This document shows positions 44,078 to 56,925 of a stretch of DNA of 64,000 nucleotides, one piece after another. This stretch comes from Rhexocercosporidium sp. MPI-PUGE-AT-0058 (taxonomy: Eukaryota > Ascomycota > Leotiomycetes > Helotiales). The notes beneath the pieces were generated by a model that worked only from the letters and a program-made list of their open reading frames with translations, was not told where the DNA came from and ran no database searches. The position numbers and the translations under genes are program-made. The first letter of the stretch is position 1; each line of letters opens with the position of its first letter. Location of the stretch: NCBI GenBank assembly GCA_020746875.1, contig JAGTJL010000007.1:62001-126000 (forward strand), read 5' to 3'.

Positions 44078-45756
44078 TTACTCCCCCCTCCCGAAAAACT
44101 ACGTCTTCGCAGTTATAGTTATAATAATATCGTCCTTTAAGTCGTTATAGTCGTCGACACCGGCGTTATATACCTCTAGTTACTTAAGTAATATTAATAA
44201 AGGACCTTTGGCGTTAAGATACTCTAAGTAAAAACGTTTAACCGTATAAGGTACTGTCATAACGTTAGAGCACGGGTACCACTCTAAGTCCTTATTGGCA
44301 CTTAGCTATTTAATACGGTATAAGAGTTTATTCCGTATTACCTTTAAGCTTAATATAACCTCAATTTCCTATTCGTCTTAATCTAGCAAAAGCTAAATTA
44401 GCGCCGGCGTTTATCTTACTTATTTTAATAAGGGATTATTAACGTACTTCCGTAGCGAATAGGCATAAAATATAAGGTATATAATTTAATCTATCGGTAA
44501 TTTTATTTTCTAACTCTTTCCTTCTTTTAAGAGTACTTTAATTAGGCTATATTATTTATCGGAGAGTTTTTTTAAAAGACGGTCGATATTCTAGTTCCGA
44601 GTGTCGACTAATATTAAGTCACTAACGTCTTAATCGACAGCGCGCCGATTATAATTAGTTAGACGTTTTATTTTCTTTTATTAAGCCTTTAACGACGATT
44701 ATATAACCTTTATAACCTCCTTTATACGTAAAGCGACTTATAAAGCTTTTTCGCGGTTAAGCTTCTTTATTGCCGTAACCGGTAATTCTAGGTTTATTAA
44801 GTCTTAGGAGGTCCTTGGCTTTACGCCGTTAAATAACTAAAAAGGCATAAGGTTGTCAAAAGACTCGTAAGGCAAGGTGAGTTGCGCGATATTTATAATA
44901 AGTAAGAAGTTATTTTAATTGTCTTAATAATAATAGTAAAAAAAGCGGAGCTATTACTTAATATATTAGTTTATTATTTTAGTTTAGCCGTCGATATTAG
45001 GGTTATATGTCGTCGTAAGCTTAATTTTAATGCCGAGTATACGGCAATACTTCTTTTAAAAGAAGGAGACGAATTAAGGACTTCGGTCTAAGACGATAAA
45101 CTCTAGTATACCGAAATGACGAGTTTAATAGACGAGGAAGAAAGTAGTTATTCCTTTAGCTATAATTATATCGTAATAAAGTATTAAGACTGGTTTCTTA
45201 GACAGGCGGTTTACGATAATTATAATAAAGTTAAAACCGTTCTTATTTAGTAGCAATTTCGTAAAATCTATCGTAAAGTATTAATATAGCCGAGCAGAAA
45301 TAAGTAAAAAGTATAGAAAACTAGGTGTTTTATCTCTTTTAGCCTTTTATTTAAAGTAGCTATAATTCGCTATATAATAGCTTACGTTAATAAAAAGGCT
45401 ATTTTAATAATATTTTCGGCCTAATATAACCTTTATTTTTCCGATTCCGGCATAAGCGATTAAGGGTTGCGAGTATATATAACGTAATAATAATATATAA
45501 AGCTCCGGCGGTTCTACAAGCACTTCCAGACGGCTTTAAAAAAGAAGCTTATTATTCGATAGCTCGTAATCTAAGTCGTTCTCGCGGGCTCGTTGTCGAA
45601 GAGGCTTTAGTAAAAGAGATTCTTTATTAATTATAAGCACTTAATTAATCACGTCGTATTTAGTAATATCATATATAATTATAGAGTTAAAGTCTAACTC
45701 TTCCGCGGCAAATACTTCCGGGTCGATTAGCACGTGATTTTAATTTAAAGCTTACT

Positions 45757-45804
45757 CTACCTCCTAGTCTACCTCCTGGTTTACCTCCTAGTCTACCTCT
45801 ACGG
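45757..45804 (-). repeat. 12-bp tandem repeat inside the Gypsy pol
   Basis: Four units of CTACCTCCTAGT type. On the coding (minus) strand they encode a four-residue repeat of acidic character in which two units carry TAG and one keeps CAG at the same codon, showing the ancestral state next to the mutated one. Confidence 0.7.
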
Positions 45805-46749
45805 GAGCTAAAAAGGCAATTAAAGTAGCGGCCGTACGACTACTCCGTATACACCGTCTTAGGATTTCTAATTAAGCGCTTTACGCTATTATCGAATGAA
45901 AAGTGATTTCGTAAAAGAGAGGTATATTTAAATACTTTAATTAAGCGGCCTTAGCTAAAGGACGTTTTTTTCTTAAAAGTATTTTATTTATTAATTTAAT
46001 TACTTGTTTAAGAAACCCTGCTTAATATATTTCTCGATTAGGTAATTACGACGACTTAAAGGAGTCGACGGCTGCTAGCTGGAAGTCAGCGGTAATTAAA
46101 AGGTCGATCTTATTATCCGTAATAAATTACTAACTACGAATAGCTCGCTTACGAGCCTTTATTACCGTAAGGTCTTGATCTCTTCGGGAGAGAGTATTAG
46201 TAAAAGTATTTATAATCTCGGTATAATATATAATCGTAAAATAAAATTCCGCGAAGAACTCGGCTTAACGTACTTATTTAATTATAAGGTCCTTAATAGT
46301 TATAAAATACTTTAAAGCTCGGTGATTTATATATACGTAAACGTTTTTTTAAGTACTTAATAATTTTAAGCGGTATTACTTAAACGACCGAAAGATTATT
46401 AATATCTCTTTATTATAAATCGAGTAATTGAGCTCGAGATCCGCTATAGTCTTAAAAAAATAACTTATAAGGTAAAAAATGCTATCCTCTTAGAATTAAA
46501 ATAATACGCTAGCAACGATTCTATTAAAAGAGTCGGTCTCTAGCCGCGTCTACTTTACTGGGTCGTAATAATAAAAGACCGGTATAAATTAAAGGGCTTC
46601 TTAAAGAGTTTCTTACGCGTTTTTATAAGTATTATCGAAGTTAAAGGGCACGTCTTTCCCGGTAAGCATTATAAGGAGTCGAGCGATATAATTATAATCC
46701 TTAATAAACCGACGGTAAAAGTTATAAAAACTAAAGTAGCTTTATACGC

Positions 46750-47350
46750 TATATACGTTACTAGCGTATTTCTAGTCTTTAATTACGCTAACCTTTTCTA
46801 GGTTTACTTTTATGTTATCGACGCCGATAATAAAACCTAAGAACTTCGTCTTTTATACGCTAAACTCGGACTTCTTAATATCGACTTAAAGTCCGTACGC
46901 TTATAATATTATTATTACTTTTTTAATATAAATCTCGTGCTCTTCGGGAGTCGACGAGTATATAAGAATATCGTTCATATAAGCCGCGCAAAAGTCGTTT
47001 AAATATTCTATTAAAATATCGTTAATAAAACACTAAAAAGTCGCCGAGCCATTCGTAAGGCTAAAGAAAAAGACTTTATATTTATACGTATTATATTAAA
47101 TACAAAAAGTCGTATAATCTTCGCTTTCGGGGGACATATAAATATAATAAAAGGCTTATTAAATATTAAACTTTATAAAGACTTTTATTTTATAAATACG
47201 AGCTATTATCTTATTAATTAAAGGAATTAAGTACGGATCCTTCTTCGATAAGGCATTTAGCTTCCGGTAGTCGATATAAAGCCGGAGACTGCCGTCGGCC
47301 TTTTTAGCGAAAAGAATAAGAGCCGCATATAATGCGCTAAAGGGTTTAAT
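46750..47350 (-). pseudogene. Gypsy reverse transcriptase region
   Basis: Minus-strand translation shows in order GFIKPFSALYAA, LILFAKKADGSLRLYIDYRKLNAL (the RT template-grip region), FSLTNGSATF and [11 protein letters not shown] at about 46961-46990. The catalytic YxDD box has Asn for the first Asp, and several stops are present, so it cannot be active. Confidence 0.8.
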
Positions 47351-50136
47351 AAAACCTTTATATAAGTTATTAATAATATACCGCTTAGTCTTCGATAATT
47401 ATTCTTTAATTATACGCTAGAAAGGTTTAAAGAATAAGTCGTTTTCTTTAATAAACTTAATCTAGTAGTTTACGCTTTGGCGGTGCACGGGTAACTCGTC
47501 GAAGGCTCGCTAGGAAAAAAGTGGAGCATATTCTTAATATTTTACCGAGAGCTTTTTACTTATTAACTCGTCGTCTTATACGTATTTAATTTCTAAGACT
47601 TCTTCTAGGGTTAAGTCTTCATTTATTAATATAAGCTCGATACTTAATTAGTTTAAGGCTTTTCGTCGGCGACGAGTTAACTCTTAGTCGATTTCATATA
47701 CCGATATTATAAAGGTTTCTACCTTATTTTTCTTAACTTTCTTAAGTTAAAAGTACGTCGTAAATATTATTACTGCTAATATTAGGAAGATCTCCGTAAT
47801 AAGCGCTATAAGCTAGTAATTCGCTAAGGAGGCTTTATAAGCCTTTTTGTCTTTAAGTAATAATCCCGGATCACAGGATATTAAAGGGTTTAATTAATCT
47901 TTTATAATACGTAAGCGCTCCTTAACTTCTTTAGCAAAGCTTAAAAGTCGAGTCAGCGAGACGCTGGCTGTAAGTCGTATAAAGACCTTAGACTTAAAGG
48001 AATTGTCGAGTGCCGTAATCCTAGCTTGCCTCCGGCGATAATTATTTAAGTTTAAGAGAGCGTCCCTTCGTTCCGCATCGAGTTAATAAGACTTAATAAT
48101 TAGCTTATCGAAATAATTAATATTAACGAAGACTCGCTGGTCGAAGTACGGCTATACGGGCATATTTAACGGCTATTCTAACCGATTGCGGTTCTTTATA
48201 TATAATTACTTTAGGTTATAATACTTAAAGAACTTCCGGCTAATTAAAACGTCGGTATTTCTTAAGTCAATTATTAAGAAAAAGAAGTTAATTCGCCGGT
48301 AATCGATAATTAAAATAAGTAAAATAGCTGTATTAATTGACTTACCTTTTTTATTATTATAATTAATTAAAATAATTAATTAAAAGAGTATTATAAAAGA
48401 AATATTAAATTACTTAACGAGTCGGTATGCGAGGGAAGTCTTAATTACACCGAAAATATTTGCTCCGCTATTAATATACGTAAGTATTTTAATAAAAAGT
48501 CTATTCCTTTTTAATTTAATATTAATTAAGAATTATCGTCCTTTAATAAGAGCACAAAAATTAAATACTAAGTCCTTTTATAAATTATAACTTACGCCGA
48601 AATATAAGTCTTTACTACGGCTTAGGAATTTTTTAAAAGTTCGTCGCTCTTTAATTCTTTATTTACGACTAACTCGGAAATTAATTTATTAAGAGCTTAG
48701 TCTCTTTGGCGCTTAAGGCAGTCGCTAGCTTAATAATTAGTTTTATTATAATAAAGGCAAATATTAAAGGAAACGTCTTTAAGAGTAAGGAGCGGTATAA
48801 GAGACTTAAGGCGACAAAAGAACGGCGCCGGGGATGGCGAGCGCGGGCGAACTTCTGGCGATAATTTATAAGTTAGTATTAAAAGTTTTTATATTATTGT
48901 AGCCGGCGTAAGAGAGGTTATATATTAGCTTTTCTTTTTAAAAATACCGCGTGCGTTATAATTATTAAAAATAACGTTAGCTTAAGCCTTACGAGTCGTT
49001 ATAAACTCTTTTAATATAATATTACGGGATTCTTAATCTATAATAATTAGGAATTCGTTAAAAGCCGTATAATTTCTGTTTATCTTATACTTTTTTATAT
49101 AAATTATACGCTTAAAAGCCGGAGAGACCTTTTTATATACGTTTTTAAACTAGCGAGATCGAGTAATCTTATTAATAATAATATAAGAAGTGAATTTAAT
49201 TTAGAAGTCGTTATAAGTTATATTACTTATTAATAATTAATTATATATTCTCTTAATAACTTAAACTCGATTATAATTAAAGAATCGCTAGTTTAAGGCC
49301 GTTAAAACATCGGCGGTAGTCTCGAAAGTACCGGTAAATTCGGGATTTATATATTAAAAGATAATAATCTTTGCTTCGCTAGTAGTACATTAGAAGTAAG
49401 CCTTGACTTATGATATTTTATTCTTAAAGTTACTTAAGTAATAGTCGGTGGTCGGCTAAAAGTCCGCCGTAAAAGCACGTACCGATTAATCGCTTTAAGG
49501 GGAAGGAGTGCGAGTCTTTTAGCGGGGGTTATTAAAAGTATATTAGTCGAGGGCCTACTTAATAGCGGCAATAATAATAAAATTAACGGAGATCTCGATT
49601 AGTTAATTTACTTTTACTTATTAAGCGAGGGTAAGGCCTTTTATAATAGCGGTAAGCTTTAACAAGGCGTCGAAGTAATTTTAAGGTTTGTCCTCCGAGT
49701 CAGAATTAAATTCTTTAAAGTTATTAAGTTCTTTTATAAGAATTTCGACCGAAGGGATAAGAGTATCGGTAAAGCTTAGCCGTAAGAAGGCGCTTCTTTT
49801 TCTAAAGCTTTACTAATAAAGGGGAGAAGTTAGAAGAGGTAGTAATATAAAATAAAAAGGTATTTGAAGTTATTAATCGATTTATTAATTAAATATAAGT
49901 CGAAGTCGAAGTTCGAAGTCGAATAGCGCGCGTTAAGTTACATAAGATAAGTTAACGGCAGAGAGTTTTCTAGCTTTTTGTAAAGCAATTTATTATTAAT
50001 AAAGAGGTATTTATTTATTAAATAAGCTAAAGTATTAAGATTTGTCGTTAACTTACTTTAAGAGTAAGGAAACGTAACGCGTAAGACTTAATAAAATATA
50101 ACGCTTTATAATAAAAAAGTTCTTAGTCTTTTCTTA

Positions 50137-50391
50137 TATTACGGCTAGCTAAAAGTTAATATAATATAAAAAATAACTTTATATTTAAATTTAAAGTTAC
50201 GCTTAAAATTAAAAAGAAAAGATAAAAAGAAAAAGAAAAGCTCTTTATAAAAGAGAGCTTTAATATAAATACACAAAAGGTCCCCTAGCCTTTCCCGATT
50301 AGGCCTAGCGCCATAGTTGCCATGCCAAGGCAATATTACGAGCGATGCCGAGCTCGCTCGGTTAGAATACGAGGCTCAGGGAATCGTAACA
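50137..50391 (-). repeat. 5' LTR of the Gypsy element
   Basis: 255 bp, ends GAATCGTAACA followed by CTTAT. On the minus strand it starts TGTTACGATTCCCTGAGCC. Confidence 0.85.
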
Positions 50392-50396
50392 CTTAT

Positions 50397-50749
50397 TGTT
50401 TTTATAATAAATAAAGCGCTTTCGTTTATAAAATAACTTAACGCGATTAATTATAAAAGTACTATAAAGAAATGCACCGTTGTCTTTTAATTCTTTTAGC
50501 TTATAATAATTCTTTTTAAGGAAGGCCTTATAAATTTCGTAAGATTTTAATTATTAAAAGTCAAGCTTTTTACTCCTTAATATATTAATTTTTTAAATAA
50601 AATCGTGCTTAAGAATTAAGTCTTTAACTTATAATAGCCTATTTTAAATGTCTTTTTTTATATTAAAAGCTCCTTTTCCTTCTTATTTACGGCGTGTCTT
50701 TTAAAGCCTAGCTTCTTTTATATTATTATTTTATATTTAATATTAAAGA
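50397..50749 (-). pseudogene. C-terminal pol fragment of an older Gypsy element
   Basis: Caught between the Gypsy insertion (ends 50391, target CTTAT) and the Copia insertion (target GTTTA at 50750-50754). Minus-strand translation gives a KLKEL-NGAFLYSTFINRVKLF stretch, resembling the post-integrase region of fungal Gypsy polyproteins. It continues the minus-strand pol remnant found from 56931 rightward, so the Copia element split it. Confidence 0.6.
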
Positions 50750-50754
50750 GTTTA

Positions 50755-51062
50755 TGTTAGATTTCACTTCGGTAACTCATGCCGATTCTACCCTAGAATA
50801 GCCGAAGGAATTTCCACTGCTTACGCGGCCTGGAAATTACCTTCGTATTCCGGGAAATTACGCTCGTATTCAATTACGTAGCTCGTATAAGCTACGTAAC
50901 TAATTACGTAGTCGTAGAAGCTTCTAGAGAAGCTATTATTTTGTATATAACTACCGAAGAGCTCTTCTAGCTCTTTAAGCAAGCAAAGCAATTCTCTCTC
51001 TTTGATCACGTGTCCTCACTTACTGCGCTTCCTCATTCCTGATTGGCTCGCCTAATCTCATA
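50755..51062 (+). repeat. 5' LTR of the Copia element
   Basis: 308 bp. The terminal CA has become TA. Contains the antisense frame at 50821-51009. Confidence 0.9.
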
Positions 51063-51078
51063 TGGTAGCAATTCGGCA
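51063..51078 (+). other. Copia primer-binding site
   Basis: TGGTAGCAATTCGGCA directly follows the LTR. The first seven bases equal the start of the Ty1 primer-binding site, which pairs with initiator Met tRNA; pairing of the rest was not tested. Confidence 0.5.
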
Positions 51079-51894
51079 ATTCGCTAAGGCAGCTAATAAT
51101 ATCAGTTACCGACACACACCTTCCCGATCGAGACGACTAAGCTGAGCTTTCTCGGCTAATACCGCTTCGGCTGCTTCCGTTCAAACGCTTGTCGATAAAG
51201 CCATATTAGCTTCTCTTAACTGAAGTAAGCTAGACCCCTTTGAGCCCTTACTAACCCGATTAGGACGAATTACGGACCCGAGGCCTTTGACCCTGAGACT
51301 AAACTCTAGGGAAATTATAACCTAGCGGTCCTTAGACGTTATAAGCGCGCGTAGCCACCTAGATTGCGGTTTTAGGTCTTATAATAAATTTCTCATTCCT
51401 AGGTGCCTATACTTTTTACGGCGCTAGCAGTGGCTATAAGTAGCGTGCTAGCGTGGCTTGTATTAAGGAGTGGCTGTCCGAATCGTCATTAGTCTAGTAT
51501 AAATTATAGTAGGTTTTTAGGCTTTTCTAGCTGTATAAGAAGCCATCCTCGGAGAGGGTTACAGCTAGTTAAGCTTATTAATTCCTATGAGAAAAACCAA
51601 GCTAGTAGTGGCGCTAGCGTTGTAATAAGAGCCTAAGCAGACCCGCTGGGAACCCTGTTATAATAATAGCTAAGCGAAACCCTCGGTAAGGTAATATATA
51701 AGTCCTTAGCAAGACTTTTTACTTTAAATATCGATTTTATATCGATTCAGGGCATACTAAATCAAGGAGGGTAGCCTTATTATGAGGTTATAAAGACTTA
51801 AATAAAGTCTAAAGACTAGAATAGTCTAATAAATCACTATAAGTGATAATCGCCTAAAGGAATTAAAGCTAAACTCAATCGAGACAAGCTTAAA

Positions 51895-54800
51895 ATGGCT
51901 GCTACTGCCTTTAAGGGAGAGAAGCTAGTAGGGAAGTCTAACTATATTAAGTGGATAAATCCCGCTAGTCTATTCCTAGAAATTAACGGCTATATGCCTT
52001 ATATTTCCGGCAAAGCTTTACCTCCGGATCAATCCTTGTATTACGCTAGGGGTACCGAAGGAGGTAGAACCGTATTAGCCCCTTATTCTCATGAGTTAGC
52101 CGTAAAATATCACGAGAAGCTAGATTACTTTGAAACGCAAAGCCAAAAAGCGCTAGGGGCGCTAAAGTCGATTATATCGCTAGAGAATCAAGAGCGATTT
52201 AAAGATAAAGATACGGCTAAAAAGCTATAGAACGCTATTTAATTTACTTTCGGCCAATTAACGCTTGAGTTAGTCGGCCGCTATATAAATCAAATCGTCG
52301 ATTCTAATTACAGCTCTTATAAGAGCATAGACGAATATACTAGCGTAATCCAATCAAGCGCCATATACCTAAAGCAGCTAGACTGCGAGATTCCTAAGCC
52401 CATAATTGCTAGCCTAATACTTAAAGGCTTACCGAGCTCTTTTGACGCCTTTTCGTCTCGTAAATACGAGAAAATGTCAGGTGATCTTAAGAATATCGAT
52501 ATTAACGGTCTAATTAACGACCTAATTTCGGAAGAAGCTCGTATGGGCGCTAACGCCGACCTTAACGCTAATAAAGCGTTTAAAGGCGGTAAAGGCGGTA
52601 AAAAGCATTGTAATAAGTGCAAAGTCACGGGATATATAACGTCTACGTGCTGGGTCTTATATTCTGAGCTAAAGCTTAATAATTCGGAAAATCCAAATAA
52701 AAAGCTTAATAAGGCTAAAAAGGCTAAGGAGTCAAAAGGCGAATTAAAAATAGAGTCTACGAAGGCTATTATGGCCGTATCTAAGACTTATACGCCGCCT
52801 AATAAGCACGTGAGGGCTAGAAAGCCTATAAAGGCACATATAAACGACTTACCCTTACCGAAGGGTAAGTCAAATGTGAAGCCTAAAGTGCAGCTTGAAC
52901 CTCTTTTACTTATGAGTACTTTTGTAAATACTATAGAGGAATTAAGCGAGTCCGATTCTGACTAATCAGAGGGAGATATTGCAAATTAAGCTTTTAGAAC
53001 CGTTTATAATTATAGATTAGTTCTAGACTCCGGTGCTAGCGAGCATTATACGCTTAATAAAGGATGGTTATTTAACTATCAACTTACCCTTCGCAAATCG
53101 GTCATAATCGCTAATAGCGACGTATTACCGATATTAGGCACGGGAGATATTCCTATTAAGGGTAATAACGGCATGGAAGTAGTTATCCAACGGGTAAATT
53201 ATATTCCGGGGCTAAAAACGACCCTTTTAAGCTCAAGGGAAATGATTAAGAAAGGCTGGTCAATCAACTTTACCGAGAACGGTGCTTTATTAAAGTATAA
53301 AAAAGGCCAATTACAAGCTAAATAGGACTATAACGCTTATTACGTTCAAGCGGAAGTCGATATTAACGCTCTCGAACCTGTAATATATCAGGTAGACTCA
53401 AATTCGCCGCTAGACCTTTATTATAAGAGGCTAGTGTATATAAATAAAGAGTCGATTCTTAAAACGATCGAGAAAAGCCATAGATTAAAGAAAATCCAAC
53501 AAAAAGACGTAGAGCTAGCCGATTGTAACGCTTATAATAGCGGCAAAATGCACGTGATCGGCAGTAAAAAGCCTATGTCAGACGCGCTACCTTTAACTAT
53601 ATTCGATATCGATATCGCGGGGCTTTTTAAAGTTAAAGGACTTAAAGGAGAGCGCTATTTCCTTACTATTACATGTAGAGGATTAAGAGTTATTTGGCTA
53701 TACGCCTTAAAACTCAAAGCCGACGCTTATGACGTACTTATTGACTTCTGTAATATGATAAATACGCAGTTTAGTCAGAAGGAAATCAAATTTATAGCGA
53801 ATATTAAAGCTTTTAAGCTTAATAACGCCGGGGAATTCAAATCTAATAAATGGACGTATTATTGCAAGTAATAGGGGTATATATGTGAATACACTAGCCC
53901 TTATTCCCTTTCCCAAAACGGAATAGCCGAAAGGTTAAATAAATACCTTATTAAGCGGCTAATTAGCGTTTGTAAGGCTAAGAGAATACCCTTGTTTTTA
54001 TGACCTTATTTATTATAAGGAATAGCTCATATTAAGAATCGGTCATATAATTCCGTTATAAAGAAGACGCCTTTTGAAGCTTTATACGGTAAATTACCGA
54101 TAATCGACTATATTCGTATACTAGGCTCTTTAACTTACGTACTTGAGAATAAAAGAGCTTATAAGCTAGCCGATAAATCCGACAGGGGTATTCTTGTCGG
54201 TTTTGAGTCTTCTAATAATTACTTGGTTTATTTACCGAGTAAAAGAGCCGTTATAAGCTCTAAAAACGTCTTAATTAAAGAGGATTTAATCCTTAAGGAC
54301 GATATGACGGAAGAAACCGAATTCGACTATATAATCGAAACACTTAAAGAGTTTGAAAGCACTAGCGACGATATTACTAAGCCAATAAGTGGTATCAACG
54401 ACAATATGCCTAATAAAGGCAATATAAGCGAAAAGTCGCCTATCGACTAATCAGAGGGCGAGAAAACGGATTTTGAAGACGAATCCGACTTATTCGCACT
54501 AGAGCTCCCTCAAACGCCAAAAGCTAATAAGAGGCCTAATACGGCTAGCCCGGAAATGCCTAAAGCGCTTATTAAGAGGCCTAGAAAGGATTATTCGAGC
54601 TGGGAGCCTAACGTCGTAACTAGAAACGCTAGTACTAGCGCCAAAGACTCTAATAACTCTTCGGAAAATCAGCCGGTAATACACTTAAGCTCTAAGACGG
54701 CTATTCGCCAGCTAAATAACCGGTTAATCGAAGAGGAAAAAGAAGCTTTTTCTGTCTATAAAGACGCTAAGAGACTAGCTTCTATGGCTTTAATAAGCTC

Positions 54801-56451
54801 TAAAATAGACGAAGATCTAGAAAAAGAGCTAATAAAGCTACCCGAAGAGCTAGAGGCTAATAAAGTCGTTATTAAACGGATTAAAGGCCTTTAAATTTAC
54901 GAGCCTAAGAGCCTTAAAGAGGCTATGGCCTTTCCGTACAAGGACTATTGGCTAAAAGCTATAGAAAAAGAAGCCAATTCCCTAGAAAGTCACGAGACCT
55001 GGGAAATAGTGCCAAAAGACGTTAGCAAGGCTTATAAGCCTTTAAAAACGAGGTGGGTGTATAAAATCAAAGAATCACTTAATTACTTCGAATTTAAAGC
55101 TAGATTCGTCGCTAAAGGGTTTGAGCAACTTTATAGCCTTAACTACGTAGACACGTTTACTAGCGTAGTAAAACAAATGGCTTAGCGACTTATATTCGCC
55201 TTAGCGGTCCTTTACGGTTGGCTTATATAGAAAGTCGATATAATATCGGCTTTTACGCAAAGTAATATTGACGTAAATACTTTGTATATAGTGCCTCCCG
55301 AAGGCATAAATGCCCAAAAATACGCTAGTAAACTACTCTTACTTAATAAAGCCTTATACGGGCTAAAACAGTCAGTTAAGCTCTGGTTTATTACGCTAAA
55401 GGAAGTCCTAGTCCAAAAACTCGGTTTTCAAGCCTTAATTACCGAGAATTGCATCCTAATTAATAAGAAGCAACAGCTTATAGTCTTTATTTACGTAGAC
55501 GACTTAGCGATAATTGGCCTAAGCGTTAATAATATCAAATCCTTCATTAAAGAGCTTAAAAAGCTCTTTAAATTAAAGGATTTAGGGCTAATAAAGGACT
55601 ACTTAGGTATAAATATCGACTATAACTTAAATAAAGGTTATATGAAGCTAAGCCAAGAGAGTTATATTGAGAAAGTGCTAGCGCGGTTTAATATGACCGA
55701 CTGTAAGCCTAAAGATATACTAATGGATTCGAAGGCTAAACTAGAGCTTAATCTTAATCAGGCTAATAAAGAGGAAATAAATTAATATCAGCAAATTATA
55801 AGCTGCCTCTTGTTTCTTACGCTAGCAACTAGACCTGATATTTGCTACTCGGTTATAAAGCTCGCTCGATTCGCTAGTAACCCTAGCACCGATCACATGA
55901 TTGCCCTTAAAAACGTGCTTAGATACCTAAAAGGATTAAAAAAGCTAGGGCTAATTTACGAAAAAAGCTCTAGTCGATATATAAGCGGCTATTGCGACGC
56001 CGATTACGCCGGAGATATTGGTACGGCTAAATTGACTAGCGGCTTAAGCTTTTACTTAGCGAGTTGCTTATTCAGCTGGAAAAGCAAGCTCTAAAGTATT
56101 ATAGCTTAAAGTACGACTGAGGCCGAATATATAGCTATTAATTCGGCTTTTAAAGAGGCTATTTATATAAAGCAGCTTCTAACCGAATTAGGCTATTACA
56201 TATAGGAACGATTCCTTGTTTATACGGATAATAACGGCGCTCTCTTATTAGCTAATAATTCTCAATTTCACGAGAGGACTAAGCATATTGCCGTCAAATA
56301 CTATTACGTCCGCGACCTTATAAATTAAGGCGAAATAGACTTAATTTATATAAGAGGGTCTAAATAAAAAGCCGACGGCTTTACGAAGCCGCTAGATAAG
56401 CCTAAATTCATTGAATTCATAAGGCTTTTAAGACTAGCCGAATAGGGCTAA
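51895..56451 (+). pseudogene. Copia gag-pol polyprotein, one frame with about 19 stop codons
   Basis: All pieces from the ATG at 51895 to TAA at 56449-56451 (1,518 codons plus stop) stay in one reading frame with no frameshift. Landmarks: gag N-terminus MAATAFKGEKLVGKSNYIKW; zinc knuckle CNKCKVTGYITSTC (52610-52652) with Tyr at the His position; protease LDSGAS (about 53020); GAG-pre-integrase LDLYYKRLVYINK (about 53412); integrase DIDIAG, then LNNAGEF (Asn for a catalytic Asp); reverse transcriptase TRWVYKIKE and catalytic YVDD (about 55493); RNase H CDADYAGD, STTEAEY and RTKHIAVKYY. Stops are TAG/TAA at codons where Trp or Gln is expected. This is the classic RIP outcome: the element is dead but was intact when RIP began. 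Confidence 0.9.
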
Positions 56452-56607
56452 AGCGGAGGAAATAAGATTGTAATTTGTATTTCTCTTTTCACAACTGGCT
56501 TACCCTCCGTAAAGGGTTATTTTATGTATTTAATCTATTCTTGTAAATATAAGCTCTGCTTTAAAGCTAGCTTATATATAAGCTTATAAAGCTATTACGT
56601 CACTCAT

Positions 56608-56617
56608 TAAGAGGGCG
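56608..56617 (+). other. Copia polypurine tract
   Basis: TTAAGAGGGCG-type purine-rich sequence directly before the 3' LTR, the expected position for plus-strand priming. Confidence 0.5.
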
Positions 56618-56925
56618 TGTTAAATTTCACTTCGGTAACTCATGCCGATTCTACCCTAGAATAGCCGAAGGAATTTCTACTGCTTACGCGGCCTAGAAAT
56701 TACCTTCGTATTCCGGGAAATTACGCTCGTATTTAATTACGTAGCTCGTATAAGCTACGTAACTAATTACGTAGTCGTAGAAGCTTCTAGAGAAGCTATT
56801 ATTTTGTATATAACTACCGAAGAGCTCTTCTAGCTCTTTAAGCAAGCAAAGCAATTCTCTCTCTTTGATCACGTGTCCTCACCTACTGCGCTTCCTCATT
56901 CCTGATTGGCTCGCCTAATCTCACA
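56618..56925 (+). repeat. 3' LTR of the Copia element
   Basis: 308 bp, ends CTCACA, followed by GTTTA. Differs from the 5' LTR by six transitions. Confidence 0.92.

Larger units (their letters stand above)
43822..50391 (-). mobile_element. full-length Gypsy LTR retrotransposon, 6.57 kb, RIP-inactivated
   Basis: LTRs at 43822-44077 (256 bp) and 50137-50391 (255 bp) share GGTCCCCT-GCCTTTCCC, the GCCTAGCGCCAT block and the ends TATTAC...GTAACA (the first being a TG-to-TA change). The exact duplication CTTAT flanks the element (43817-43821 and 50392-50396). The element reads on the minus strand: a gag with an altered zinc knuckle near 48700-48760, reverse transcriptase around 47350-46750, then RNase H and integrase toward the left LTR. 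A purine-rich polypurine tract (minus-strand GGGAGGGGGGAGTAA) precedes the 3' LTR at about 44078-44095. Stops are abundant. Confidence 0.85.
50755..56925 (+). mobile_element. full-length Copia LTR retrotransposon, 6.17 kb, RIP-inactivated
   Basis: LTRs of 308 bp at 50755-51062 and 56618-56925 begin TGTTA and end CTCA(T/C)A; the exact duplication GTTTA flanks it (50750-50754 and 56926-56930). The primer-binding site TGGTAGCA follows the left LTR at 51063, similar to the Ty1-type initiator-tRNA site. A purine tract AAGAGGGCG precedes the right LTR. The single internal frame encodes gag, protease, integrase, reverse transcriptase and RNase H in Copia order. The LTRs differ at six positions that I can see, all C/T or G/A, about 98 percent identical, so the insertion is recent in this nest. 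Confidence 0.93.

Noticed and set aside
50145..50333. 62-codon frame on the minus strand at the Gypsy LTR
   Set aside because: It lies entirely in the 5' LTR and untranslated leader, is A/T-run driven (poly-Phe/Lys), and is not matched in the other LTR.
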